Assembly: GCF_000379685.1 (NCBI RefSeq)
Contig: NZ_KB903256.1
Coordinates: 62,001-126,000 of the forward strand
Direction of reading: 5' to 3'
DNA: 64,000 bases
DNA from: Catelliglobosispora koreensis DSM 44566
GTDB lineage: Bacteria > Actinomycetota > Actinomycetes > Mycobacteriales > Micromonosporaceae
Every line of letters starts with the position of its first letter. The stretch's first letter is position 1. A program made the position numbers and the translations under genes. The notes beneath the pieces are model-generated. The model did no database searches, was not told the DNA's origin, and worked only from the letters and a program-made list of their open reading frames with translations. Positions 32,126 through 40,764 of the stretch are shown piece after piece.

Positions 32126-32854
32126 ATGTGCCTCGACAATGACGCTCAAGTTCCCGCTGACTCAGACCCCATCATCGAGCTGACCTCGGCTGATGGTTCC
32201 TGTTTCGGCGCTTACCTGGCCCAGGCGGCCGAGCCCAGCGGAGCGCGGCTGGTGCTGTTGCCAGATGTCGGCGGGATGCGTGCCCCGTTTCGGGATCTGG
32301 CCCGCCGGTTCGCTCAGACCGGAGCGGACACCCTGGTTATCGACTATTACGGCCGGACGCTCGGGCCAGCGGCACGCGGCGAGGAATTCGACAAGACGAT
32401 CAGCGAGACCTTCGACCGTGAGCTGATGATCGCTGACGTGGCAGCCGCGATCGCTTATCTGCGAACCACAGGCGACGGGCCCATCTTCGCGGCGGGCTTT
32501 TGCATCGGTGGCGCGAACGCGCTTTACGCCGGCACCACTGATCTCGGGCTAGCCGGCGTTATCGGCATTTGCCCCTACGTTGGCAAGATGGGAGCGTCAG
32601 CCGCTCTTCCTGAGGACTTCTCGGCGCAGATCCGCGTGCCCGTGCTCGGCCTGTTTGGCGGCGAAGACAACGCCGTGCCAAGCTCCGTGCACGAGAACCT
32701 CGAGCGGCACTTGACTGCTTCGGGAGTACCCCATGAAGTTGTTGTGTTTGAAGGACAACCGCATGGCTTTATGGAATGGGATCACTTCGGCCGGGCCGGG
32801 CATGCCGAGGCGGCAGCCGATGCGTGGGCACGGATCGCGAAGTTCATGCGCTAA
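32126..32854 (+). CDS. Dienelactone hydrolase family protein
   Basis: 242 residues. The nucleophile is the Cys in AGFCIGGAN (about residue 126); the acid and base come from GGEDNAVP and EGQPHGFM. Such hydrolases open lactones or cleave esters, and in this group the native substrate is often unclear. ATG 32126 follows TACGGT by 6 nt (leaderless). The stop overlaps the convergent lipoprotein gene by 4 bp. Confidence 0.88.
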   Translation: MCLDNDAQVPADSDPIIELTSADGSCFGAYLAQAAEPSGARLVLLPDVGGMRAPFRDLARRFAQTGADTLVIDYYGRTLGPAARGEEFDKTISETFDRELMIADVAAAIAYLRTTGDGPIFAAGFCIGGANALYAGTTDLGLAGVIGICPYVGKMGASAALPEDFSAQIRVPVLGLFGGEDNAVPSSVHENLERHLTASGVPHEVVVFEGQPHGFMEWDHFGRAGHAEAAADAWARIAKFMR

Positions 32855-33993
32855 GGCCAGATAGCGAATTCCCGCAGGCCCGACACGCGTTCACTGCGAA
32901 CGCGCACGTAGCGAGCGGTGACAGGGGCGAACGTGACGCGTGCGTAGTTCGTCCCTGGATTCGTGGCGCGGGCCGTCCATTGCGCACCGTCCACACTGGA
33001 TTCAACGGTGTAGCTTCCCCCGGCTTGCAGTCCGTGCAGGATGACCGCGCTGACCGTCCGGGACGTGCCGAGGTCGGCCGACACCCATGTGTTAGCCGCA
33101 CAAGCCGCCGGCGAGGGTGTGCTCGCGGGAGCCGAAGAAGCGGTGACGCACTGCTGCAACGGAATCGGCTGTCCGGTATAGGCACCATCGGTGAGCGAGC
33201 ATGGGCTGATGGGCGCCGAACCCTCTTGCGCCGCCACGAAACATGAGGATCCGCGCGACGGCGCGGGGCCCGCCAGTCCTGTGAACGCGGCCGCCTGACT
33301 GCGGTGCACGGTGGTGAACGTCGTCGCGGAGCCATCCTGTGTCGTCGTGGCAATGGCGTGCAGATTTCCCTTGATATCACTGGCGACCCGTGCGTCGAGC
33401 TGCCCCGCCCCGGAAACGTCCTGTTGCCACACCTCGGTTTTGCCGCTCGTGATGGACAGGGCGTACTTGGCGCCCTTAACCGTTTGCGGCCAGCTGTAAC
33501 GGATCTGGGCTTTGTCCGCCTTCACCTCAAGCGGTGCCGGCTCCCAGAACGTCGTGGCGGGCACATCCACCGTGGGCTGCTCGACTTCGAACCTGACTTG
33601 CACCGATGGCCGCCCGTCGCCAAGGCTCGAAGAGACCAGGAAACCGCTGGCATTGCCGAGCATCGTCTTGGTATCGCTGCCACGCATCGTGAAGCGGAAC
33701 TTGCCCGCGTCGTCGGTGGTTGTCTTGCGCGCACCCTTGCAAATGGACACCGTCTGCGTCAGGCACAGCAGCCCGACGCTGGAGACCGTTGCCGCTAGCT
33801 CGACCAGGGCATCGACCGCGCCCGGCTCTTTGACGAGGCCCACGGTCAGCCCGGCTGCTGGTTTGCCATCGGGCAGACGGAGCTCACCAGCGATGCTCAC
33901 CTCGGCATCGTTTGCCAGATTGCTTGTACCACAAGCCATCGCGAGGATCGCGGCCAGTCCGGTCGCGGCGAGCCGGGTGCGAGGGGTCTTCAT
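32851..33993 (-). CDS. Lipoprotein with C-terminal discoidin (F5/8C) domain
   Basis: 380 residues. The signal peptide ends in a lipobox (ILAMAC), so the chain should be anchored outside the membrane. Residues 30-130 carry a carboxypeptidase-regulatory-like beta domain (AGELRLPDGKPAAGLTVGLV). The C-terminus, from TWVSADLGTSRTVSAVILHG to TARYVRVRSERVSGLREFAI, is a discoidin-type carbohydrate- or surface-binding fold. No enzyme domain is seen. Function is probably adhesion or substrate binding. Confidence 0.75.
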   Translation of the reverse strand: MKTPRTRLAATGLAAILAMACGTSNLANDAEVSIAGELRLPDGKPAAGLTVGLVKEPGAVDALVELAATVSSVGLLCLTQTVSICKGARKTTTDDAGKFRFTMRGSDTKTMLGNASGFLVSSSLGDGRPSVQVRFEVEQPTVDVPATTFWEPAPLEVKADKAQIRYSWPQTVKGAKYALSITSGKTEVWQQDVSGAGQLDARVASDIKGNLHAIATTTQDGSATTFTTVHRSQAAAFTGLAGPAPSRGSSCFVAAQEGSAPISPCSLTDGAYTGQPIPLQQCVTASSAPASTPSPAACAANTWVSADLGTSRTVSAVILHGLQAGGSYTVESSVDGAQWTARATNPGTNYARVTFAPVTARYVRVRSERVSGLREFAIWP

Positions 33994-34029
33994 GACAACG
34001 AATCATAGAGATAGGTGAAGCCCTGACTG

Positions 34030-34779
34030 CTACGCGATCGCCTCGGCGAACGCTGTCGGATTGTCGATCATTATGTTGTGGCCAGCGTCGGGGATCGTGA
34101 CCACGTCAACGCCAGCTGCCACCAGACTCTCCCGTCCCGCCAGCTCTTCGCTGCGTTCGCCGATGAGAAACGTCCTGGGCATCGGCAGGTTCACGAGGAT
34201 GTCCCGCATGATCGGCCGGGTGCCCTCGGCGAGGCTCACGGCAGTGGCGTGCAGGGCCACGGGGTCGGCTAACCGCATGGTCGCGGCCCAGAGCGGGCCC
34301 ACACGCTCTAGCGTCTCGGCGAACCCGCCTTTGACGAATGCGTCCCTGGAGTAGGCGAAGATGCCGCTGCCGGTGGGCTTGCTGCCGTGCGGACGCGGAT
34401 CGAGGTTGGCCTCGGCGAGGATGAGCCGGGAAACCAAATCTGGCCGGCGCTCGGCTAACACGATGCTGACGGCACCACCCATGCTGTGCCCGACCACTTC
34501 CGCGCCGGTGACGCCTGCGGCGTCTAGCGCCGCGGCCAGAGCACCGGCATGCTCGGTCAGGCTGTATCCGAACGCGGCCGGGCGATCGCTGATCCCGAAC
34601 CCGAGCAGGTCGACCAGCAGCGATCGGCGTCCTCGCAGCACCGGCTCATGCGTCAGGGCCGAGAAGTAAACCGGGGCGCTCGCGCCCAGCCCGTGCACGT
34701 AGACCCGGGCCGGCTCACTGCCCGGCAGCTCCACCCATCTGATCCGGGCGCCTTCGCTGGTAACCACCGCGTCCTTCAT
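34030..34779 (-). CDS. Alpha/beta hydrolase
   Basis: 249 residues from ATG 34779, with GGAGTGG upstream. YVHGLGAS is the oxyanion-hole strand, GHSMGG the nucleophile elbow (about residue 110), and the catalytic His is in PDAGHNIM near the end. The substrate is unknown. A 64-bp divergent gap with a PadR-type palindrome joins it to the PadR regulator, which likely controls it. Confidence 0.88.
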   Translation of the reverse strand: MKDAVVTSEGARIRWVELPGSEPARVYVHGLGASAPVYFSALTHEPVLRGRRSLLVDLLGFGISDRPAAFGYSLTEHAGALAAALDAAGVTGAEVVGHSMGGAVSIVLAERRPDLVSRLILAEANLDPRPHGSKPTGSGIFAYSRDAFVKGGFAETLERVGPLWAATMRLADPVALHATAVSLAEGTRPIMRDILVNLPMPRTFLIGERSEELAGRESLVAAGVDVVTIPDAGHNIMIDNPTAFAEAIA

Positions 34780-34796
34780 TGCCACTCCTTCGTTTC

Positions 34797-34818
34797 GATA
34801 CCTCGGGACCGAGGTATC
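34797..34818. promoter_or_regulatory. PadR operator
   Basis: GATACCTCGG-GA-CCGAGGTATC, perfect 10-bp arms with a 2-bp spacer, lies between the divergent hydrolase and PadR starts. TAGAGT (34831-34836), a -10 box 7 nt before the PadR ATG, lies just beside it. Confidence 0.8.
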
Positions 34819-34843
34819 TCGCCCCGGGGGTAGAGTAGCAGCC

Positions 34844-35368
34844 ATGCTGGAGTTGTCCATCCTGGGTTTCTTGTGCGATGAGTCACTGCACGGTTATGAA
34901 CTGCGCAAGAGAGTCGCCGCGCTAACCGGCCACGTGAAACCGATCGCGGACGGGACGCTCTATCCGGCGATCAAGAAGATGGAAGCGTCCGGGCTACTCA
35001 CCCGCGAGCTGCAATCGGGCCCCGCCGCCGCACCACGGCACATGCTGACGCTCACCGCTAAGGGCCGTGAGCACCTGAAGAACAGGCTGTCCAACCCAGA
35101 CGACGCGTTCATCACCGACGAGAACCGGTGGTTTGTCCTGCTCGCCTTCCTGCGCCATCTCAAGAACGCGGACGCTCAGGCGGCGGTGCTCAACCGGCGG
35201 CTGGCTTTCCTGACCCAGCCAGCAAGCTTCTTCTATGACAGGGACCGCCCGCTGCGCGCGGCGGACTTCGACGACCCGTTCCGCAAAGGACTGATGACCA
35301 TCGCGACCGCCACGAGCCGCACCGAGCTGAAGTGGCTTCGCGAGACCCTTGCCGAGCTGACCGCGTGA
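34844..35368 (+). CDS. PadR family transcriptional regulator
   Basis: 174 residues. MLELSILGFLCDESLHGYELRKRV and DGTLYPAIKKMEASGLLTRE form the winged helix; the C-terminal half is the PadR dimerisation domain (FITDENRWFVLLAFLRHLKN). It probably represses itself and the divergent alpha/beta hydrolase. A TetR gene follows 19 bp later on the same strand and may share the transcript. Confidence 0.9.
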   Translation: MLELSILGFLCDESLHGYELRKRVAALTGHVKPIADGTLYPAIKKMEASGLLTRELQSGPAAAPRHMLTLTAKGREHLKNRLSNPDDAFITDENRWFVLLAFLRHLKNADAQAAVLNRRLAFLTQPASFFYDRDRPLRAADFDDPFRKGLMTIATATSRTELKWLRETLAELTA

Positions 35369-35387
35369 ACCGTGCGATCGTGGAGGC

Positions 35388-35981
35388 GTGGTGGAGCAGG
35401 TGAACGGCGAGGCGATGCCAGCGTGGCAGCTGGCCCGGCGGCAGCGCATCGTCGAGGCGGCACTGCGTGCCCTGGAATCGCAAGAATACGAACAGATCCA
35501 GATCCGCGACGTCGCCCAGGCAGCCGAGGTCGCGCTAGGAACGCTCTACCGCTACTTCTCCTCCAAAGAACATCTCTACGCTGCCGTTTTGCAGGAGTGG
35601 GCCCAGTTTGGGCGCGCGAGCCGGGCCCGAGCCGGGGCGCTCACCCCCGAGGAGCGGCTCCGGAAGAGGATCAACGGCGTCATCCGCGCCTTCGAACGGC
35701 AACCGCAGATCTTCAAGGTCTACGTTCTGCTGCAGACGAGCGTCGACCCGAAAGCGAAGGCGCTGCTGGCTGAATTCGCCGCGAGCGCCAAAGCGTCGTT
35801 AGTGGACGAATTCGATTCAGCCGACGCGAGCCAGGCCCAAGACGCCGCGATCATGCTGTGGTCCATCATCCACACGATGCTGATCCAGGCGATCTATCAC
35901 GGAGGCACGATGCGGGAAGCCCGCCGTGTGGCCGAGCGCTTCATCGATCTACTCAGCCCGCGGTTGCTGTCACGCGGCTAA
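35388..35981 (+). CDS. TetR family transcriptional regulator
   Basis: 197 residues. RRQRIVEAALRALESQEYEQIQIRDVAQAAEVALGTLYRYFSSKEHLYAAVL is the TetR helix-turn-helix; the C-terminal domain is all-helical (TMLIQAIYHGGTMREARRVA). GTG 35388 or 35391 is the start, with GGAGG just upstream. The next genes, a ferritin-like hydrolase and a membrane protein, start with a canonical promoter carrying an inverted repeat, probably this regulator's site. Confidence 0.9.
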   Translation: MVEQVNGEAMPAWQLARRQRIVEAALRALESQEYEQIQIRDVAQAAEVALGTLYRYFSSKEHLYAAVLQEWAQFGRASRARAGALTPEERLRKRINGVIRAFERQPQIFKVYVLLQTSVDPKAKALLAEFAASAKASLVDEFDSADASQAQDAAIMLWSIIHTMLIQAIYHGGTMREARRVAERFIDLLSPRLLSRG

Positions 35982-35999
35982 CCCGCTGCCGCAGCAGGA

Positions 36000-36034
36000 T
36001 TGACATCCCGGAAACTAGAATCTAAATTCAGTTT
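36000..36034 (+). promoter_or_regulatory. Canonical promoter with inverted repeat over the -10
   Basis: TTGACA (36000-36005), 17-nt spacer, TAAATT (36023-36028) is near consensus for the principal sigma factor. AAACT (36012-36016) and AGTTT (36030-36034) flank the -10, in an AT-rich patch that stands out from the window. TetR binding there would block RNA polymerase. Confidence 0.7.
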
Positions 36035-36064
36035 CGACGGTGCTCGATCTCAGCGGAGGCGGCT

Positions 36065-36991
36065 ATGACCGATCTTCAGATCCGCAAGATTGACTTCGGT
36101 TTTGACGAGACGGTGCCGTTCCAGTGGTTGCCGAGCCATCCGAAGTTTGGCCTGATGGCCAACGCGATCAGCATCATGGCTATCGCGTTTGAGAAGTTCA
36201 TCGTGGCGTCGACCCGGCGCGCGATGCCGCTCATCAAGGATCCAGCGGTCGCCGAAGAGGCCGAAGCCTTTTTGCGGCAAGAGGCACAGCACGCCAAGAA
36301 CCACCGCAAGCACATCGCCGCGCTCGTGCGCCAATACCCCAGTCTGCAAAAGACGGTCGATGCCGCGATCGCGAGCTTTGACCGGCTGCTGGAAGAGCCA
36401 CTTGAATTCCAGCTGGCCTACACGGCCGATCTGGAGGCGACGTTCACGCCGATCTTCAAAGTCATGCTCGACCACCAGGACGTGTTGTTCGCGCCCGGCG
36501 ACGATCGCGTGGCTTCGCTGTTTCTCTGGCACTTCGTCGAAGAGGTGGAGCACCGCAGCTCCGCCCTCATCATCTTTGACGCCGTGGTCGGAAACCGGTG
36601 GTATCGCACACGTGCGACGCGCAAAGTGTTCAGCCATGTCATGAAGGTGTACCGGGAAATCCTCGCCGGCTTTGACGAGCACGTGCCCGCTGCGGACCGT
36701 CAGGCCGAATATCGGCACGCGTCCCCCGACGGCGTGCGCCGCGAGGAAGTCGTCGCGCGGCTGCCGATGCCGATGTCGTGGCGCCACCGCTTTGGCATCT
36801 TCCCGCCTTCACCGTTTGCCCCAGCGTCCAATTTCGAGATGCTCACGCTGGCTTACCGTCTGATCCGGTCCCAAGTGCCGCACCACCGTCCCCAGAAAGA
36901 GCCGCTGCCCGCGTTCGCGGACATCTGGTTCGAGTCTTACGAGCGAGGCCATGACGTGACCAGGTACTACAGCTCGTCCAAGGCGGGCTGA
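36065..36991 (+). CDS. Ferritin-like predicted metal-dependent hydrolase (PF10118)
   Basis: 308 residues, preceded by GGAGG. EEAEAFLRQEAQHAKNH and HFVEEVEHRSSALI place Glu and His residues as in a di-iron four-helix bundle. PF10118 proteins are called metal-dependent hydrolases, but the iron-site pattern would also suit an oxidase or oxygenase. It is followed 5 bp later by a membrane protein and preceded by a TetR regulator, so the three form a likely regulon. Confidence 0.85.
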   Translation: MTDLQIRKIDFGFDETVPFQWLPSHPKFGLMANAISIMAIAFEKFIVASTRRAMPLIKDPAVAEEAEAFLRQEAQHAKNHRKHIAALVRQYPSLQKTVDAAIASFDRLLEEPLEFQLAYTADLEATFTPIFKVMLDHQDVLFAPGDDRVASLFLWHFVEEVEHRSSALIIFDAVVGNRWYRTRATRKVFSHVMKVYREILAGFDEHVPAADRQAEYRHASPDGVRREEVVARLPMPMSWRHRFGIFPPSPFAPASNFEMLTLAYRLIRSQVPHHRPQKEPLPAFADIWFESYERGHDVTRYYSSSKAG

Positions 36992-36996
36992 TCCGC

Positions 36997-38112
36997 GTGG
37001 GCGAATGCACCCCAGGATTCACCGAGATCGCTGACACCTTAGGCGGCATCGATTGCGCCGCCGTGGCTCCGGTCATGTCAGTGCGCGATCCGCTTTCCCT
37101 GGCTAACTGGACGTTGCCGGTGGTCGAGGCGCTGATGATCGTTGGCGCCGTGGTGAGCCTGATCCATGCCGTGCTCTGGTGGCGCCGGCGCAACGATCCG
37201 TCCAACCTGGCGGTCTGGCTGGCCGCCGTTGTCTACGTGGTGATCCTGGAACCGCCGCTCTACTTTCCGGACCGGTTTGGGCTGGCGGGCTCGCTTGACC
37301 TCATCTTCGTACACAATCTGTTCTCTGTTCAGTTCCTGCAGGACCGCCTGCCGCTCTACATCCTGGCGCTTTACCCTGCGCTGACCTATCTGGCTTACGT
37401 TCTCGTGCAGCGCACCGGCATCCTGGACCGGCGTCACCCGGTGGTGGGAGCGGCCTGCGTCGCGTTCGTCTTCCACTGCTTCTACGAGATCTTTGACCAC
37501 ATTGGACCGCAGTTGCAGTGGTGGGGCTGGAACCCGAGCGCCCCTTCGAATTCGCCATGGCTCGCCTCGGTTCCCCTGAGCAGTGCGGCTATCTTTGCGG
37601 GCGCTTCTCCGTTCGGGTTCGCGTTGCTGTCCCGTCTGCTCATCGCGCGCCGTGCGGCCAGCGGGCCGGTGCCCGCGTGGTCGATAACGTTGCGAGTCAT
37701 CGCTGTTGGCCTGTTAACGCCACTGGCGATGATGCTGTTCTCCATCCCCTACGGCCTGTTCGGGCGGGGCGAGACGCCAAACGTTACGGGACAAGCGATC
37801 GCGCTGTGGCTCGTGATTGGACTGTTCGCCGTCGTGGCTGCCGGTGCGTTCGTCAAAGCCTGGCGAGATCGCGTGGACGGTCCGTTGGGGGGCGGTTTCC
37901 TCGATCGTTACAGCGTTTTGGCCGCGCTGGTCTTCATGCTGGTGTTCGCTGTCTTGTGGGTGGCCGCCTTGCCCGATTACTTCGCCGCCGTCGGCGGGCG
38001 CACCGCTTCTGGCACCCCTATTGGGAGTCTCGCCTACGTGGTCGCGTGTGCCGTCGTTTGCCTCGGTGTCATTGCCGTGGTGTGGCGCCGTCAGCCCGCG
38101 CCGTCTTCATGA
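36997..38112 (+). CDS. Polytopic membrane protein, DUF7802-like
   Basis: 371 residues starting at GTG 36997, with about nine hydrophobic segments (for example VVEALMIVGAVVSLIHAVLW and LVIGLFAVVAAGAFVKAW). CVAFVFHCFYEIFDHIG holds His, Glu and Asp in a membrane-adjacent stretch, perhaps a metal or catalytic site. I recall similar proteins next to PF10118 genes. Five bp after the ferritin-like gene, so it is co-transcribed and probably acts with it, perhaps on a lipid or steroid. Its end overlaps the convergent MFS by 6 bp. Confidence 0.75.
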   Translation: MGECTPGFTEIADTLGGIDCAAVAPVMSVRDPLSLANWTLPVVEALMIVGAVVSLIHAVLWWRRRNDPSNLAVWLAAVVYVVILEPPLYFPDRFGLAGSLDLIFVHNLFSVQFLQDRLPLYILALYPALTYLAYVLVQRTGILDRRHPVVGAACVAFVFHCFYEIFDHIGPQLQWWGWNPSAPSNSPWLASVPLSSAAIFAGASPFGFALLSRLLIARRAASGPVPAWSITLRVIAVGLLTPLAMMLFSIPYGLFGRGETPNVTGQAIALWLVIGLFAVVAAGAFVKAWRDRVDGPLGGGFLDRYSVLAALVFMLVFAVLWVAALPDYFAAVGGRTASGTPIGSLAYVVACAVVCLGVIAVVWRRQPAPSS

Positions 38113-39324
38113 CGGTTCGGGGGCGAGCTGGCGGGCAGGACCCGAGCGGGCGATCAGCCAGAACAGCAGCGCCGCGAAGATCTGCACCGTGCCTTGCACC
38201 GTAAGAACGTTGATGACACCCGCTTTGAGCGCCAGTGTCCCGGCGATGCTTGCGCCAGCAAACGTGGCGAGCGCACCTAGCACCAGGGCCACGGAGAAGA
38301 TGCGGCCCAGAACCTCGCCCGGGTGCGCGGTTTGCAGCAGCGTCATCAAAGCGGCCTGGGATAGCACCGCGGGGATGCCGACGAGGGCGAACAACACGAG
38401 CTCAGGCCAAAGGACCGTGGACCAGCGGGGATAGTTGAAGATAAGGACATCCAGGACGCCGAACACGGCCAGTCCCGCCGTCACCATCGTGATTGGATTG
38501 ATCTTCGCGGCGAAGCGGGTGCCGACAAGCCCACCCAGGAGACCGCCAACGGCCTGAGCCGCCATGAGCGAGCCAAGGCCAACCGCGCCAGCGTTTAGCG
38601 GGCCGGTGACGAGCACCGGAAACAGGCTCGCCATCACGCCTTCGCCAACAGACATGAGCAAGACGATAACCATGATCGCGGTCGTGACCCGGGACCGCCT
38701 GATGGCGCGAAAGCCTTCGGCCAGCTCGCCTCGCATACCCAAAGACTCGCCGAGTTTCTTGGCGCGAAAGTCGCCAGCGATCGCGGCTAGAAGCGCTGCG
38801 GCGACAGCGAAACTGGCCATGTCGATGATGACGACGCCGGTAATGCCCAGCCCAGCGAGCCCGAAGCCGCCCAGGACCGGACCGATCAGGCGGCCGATGT
38901 TGTTGTTGAGCGAGTTGAGCGAGTTCGCGGCCGTCAGGTCTTCGGCGGCGACTAGCTGTGGCAGCAGCGAGCCTTCGGCGGGCTGGAAGAACAGGCTTAG
39001 GCTCGCCTGCACGAACGCGACCGCGTAGACGGCCCAGACGTTGCCCGCGAGCAGCGGCAGCAGAAACAGTCCCTGAAGCACGCTGACCACCAGCATCGTG
39101 CGGCGGCGGTCCCAGCGGTCGACGTAAACACCGGCGATGAGCCCAAACAGGATGGACGGCAAGACACCCGCCATAACGGCGCCACTCGTCGCCAGCGGTG
39201 AGCCGGTGAGCTGCAGTACGTAGACAGGCAGGGCGATGCGCAGCATCCAGTCGCCGGTGATTGAGATCAGGCCGGCCCACCAGACCAAGGCGAAATTGCG
39301 CTGGCGAAGCAGGGTGAAGGACAT
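38107..39324 (-). CDS. MFS transporter
   Basis: 405 residues with twelve hydrophobic segments. FGLIAGVYVDRWDRRRTMLV is the 2-3 loop signature; the family resembles the enterobactin-exporter/macrolide-efflux (Bcr/TetV) type, with the start LLRQRNFALVWWAGLISITGDWML. It is a probable drug or metabolite exporter. The ATG lies at the edge of a 52-bp inverted repeat, so it should be tightly repressed by a regulator not encoded next to it. Confidence 0.9.
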   Translation of the reverse strand: MSFTLLRQRNFALVWWAGLISITGDWMLRIALPVYVLQLTGSPLATSGAVMAGVLPSILFGLIAGVYVDRWDRRRTMLVVSVLQGLFLLPLLAGNVWAVYAVAFVQASLSLFFQPAEGSLLPQLVAAEDLTAANSLNSLNNNIGRLIGPVLGGFGLAGLGITGVVIIDMASFAVAAALLAAIAGDFRAKKLGESLGMRGELAEGFRAIRRSRVTTAIMVIVLLMSVGEGVMASLFPVLVTGPLNAGAVGLGSLMAAQAVGGLLGGLVGTRFAAKINPITMVTAGLAVFGVLDVLIFNYPRWSTVLWPELVLFALVGIPAVLSQAALMTLLQTAHPGEVLGRIFSVALVLGALATFAGASIAGTLALKAGVINVLTVQGTVQIFAALLFWLIARSGPARQLAPEPS

Positions 39325-39375
39325 GGTGTCAGCCTGACATCATGATGACGTCATGTCAATGTCAGACTGACACCA
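39324..39375. promoter_or_regulatory. 52-bp near-perfect inverted repeat at the MFS start
   Basis: TGGTGTCAG (39324-39332) and CTGACACCA (39367-39375) are perfect arms. The inner halves CCTGACAT and ATGTCAGA differ by one base, and ATGACGTCAT lies near the centre. It covers the MFS start codon and leader. It is an operator or, on RNA, a long hairpin hiding the start; it also follows the M23 peptidase gene. Confidence 0.75.
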
Positions 39376-39383
39376 CTTGGCCG

Positions 39384-40355
39384 TCAGCCCAGCGGCTGGA
39401 CGGTGGCCGCCGCGAGGCTGGTGTAAGAACAGCCCGAGGTGGGCAGGCTTGTCGCCGCCGGCGGAGTCACCCCGTCATAGACGGCGAGCAGGAACGGCTG
39501 CGGACAACGGCGAGTGCTGCCGGTCCGGATGCCGAAGTGCAGGTGCGGTCCCGTCGAGTTGCCAGTGTTGCCTGTCAGCCCGATTTGCTGCCCGGGTGAG
39601 ACCGTCGCTCCATTGGAGACAGACCAGGACGAGAAATGGCAGTACGTGTAGACGGCACCGTCAGTTCCGGTGAGGTTGACGCCACGGCCACACAGACTGT
39701 CATCGATGATGGCGACTGTCCCGCCGCGCACGGCATAGGCCCGGGTGCCCGTCGGCACCGGCAGGTCGATCGCGGGATAGTCGTGGTGCGGGTCGTCATA
39801 CTCACTGCGGGGCAACGCCGACTTCGGCAGCGGCAGCGAGAACGCGGTGCCACCTGTCGACGAGGTGAGCCGGATCGCGTCTGCCACAACGTAACCCGTG
39901 CCGCTTGTCCACCGGCTGACACCAACGACGGTGTGGGTGCCCGCGGCCAAGTTGAAGTTGCCGAGGCTTACCCACTGGCCGCCGCTGGAGCGCTGATTGA
40001 TGACGACGCTTTGGTTTCCGCTCGCGGTCACGACGACGAACGGGGTGGCGTTGTTGTAGCCAGCGTCGGCTGGATACCAGACTTCGACCAGGTGTGAACC
40101 CGCCGTCGCGATCGTGGCACTGAACCAGGCGACATCGCTGGCGGTCGTGTTCGGGGTCGCGAAGCGGTAGTCGGCGCCGTAACGCTGACTCGACCAGCTC
40201 GACGTGCCCCAGTTGGCACTAGCCGTGAAGCCTCCAGCGGTCGCGTTGTCCACAATGGTCGTCGCGGCGGAGGCGGGCCCAGCAGGGCCGAGTATCACGA
40301 GGGTTGCGGCGGCTAGCCCGGCGACCATAGATCGCCAGGCTGGGGGAAGTTTCAC
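39384..40355 (-). CDS. Secreted M23 peptidase with golvesin-like domain
   Basis: 323 residues with signal peptide (cut after GPASA, about residue 30). Residues 33-165 form a golvesin-C-like beta domain (DNATAGGFTASANWGTSSW). The M23 zinc site is visible as HDYPAID (HxxxD, near residue 191) and GPHLHFG (HxH, near residue 272). It should cut cell-wall cross-links or, as in lytic members, those of other bacteria. The upstream gap has no clear signal. Confidence 0.88.
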   Translation of the reverse strand: MKLPPAWRSMVAGLAAATLVILGPAGPASAATTIVDNATAGGFTASANWGTSSWSSQRYGADYRFATPNTTASDVAWFSATIATAGSHLVEVWYPADAGYNNATPFVVVTASGNQSVVINQRSSGGQWVSLGNFNLAAGTHTVVGVSRWTSGTGYVVADAIRLTSSTGGTAFSLPLPKSALPRSEYDDPHHDYPAIDLPVPTGTRAYAVRGGTVAIIDDSLCGRGVNLTGTDGAVYTYCHFSSWSVSNGATVSPGQQIGLTGNTGNSTGPHLHFGIRTGSTRRCPQPFLLAVYDGVTPPAATSLPTSGCSYTSLAAATVQPLG

Positions 40356-40435
40356 TGTGCCTCCAAAGGGGATGGGGTGGAGTGAAACTATTTAACCAAT
40401 GTGAACGCTCAATAGAAAGACACTTACATAGATCA

Positions 40436-40708
40436 TCAAGTGCCTAATAGGCGTTGCCTGCGCCTCCTGCGCGCCAGCACGATCACGGTCACCGCGAACG
40501 ACGGCATGGCCACGGCCCAGGCAAAGAACCACCACCCGGCGGCCGCGAACACGGCCACGACAGTCCATCCAAAAGCGACGGCGATCCAAGCGAACAACGG
40601 CATCCTCCGCGCTTTGCGCATCAGCGCGGTGAAGTCCACATCGTTGGTCAGCCGCTGCTCGAGGTCGTGAAACTTCTGCCACTCGTCATGACTAAGCATC
40701 TCCCGCAC
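40436..40708 (-). CDS. DUF3040 small membrane protein
   Basis: 90 residues. MLSHDEWQKFHDLEQRLTND is the amphipathic N-terminus of DUF3040, followed by two membrane helices (FAWIAVAFGWTVVAVFAAAG, FFAWAVAMPSFAVTVIVLA) and an arginine-rich tail. Start could be GTG 40708 or ATG 40699; no ribosome site separates them. Function is unknown. Confidence 0.75.
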   Translation of the reverse strand: MREMLSHDEWQKFHDLEQRLTNDVDFTALMRKARRMPLFAWIAVAFGWTVVAVFAAAGWWFFAWAVAMPSFAVTVIVLARRRRRQRLLGT

Positions 40709-40764
40709 CTGCCCGACGCCCGTTCCAATGGGATGCCGCGCTTGTTACCCCAAAGGCATGATGC

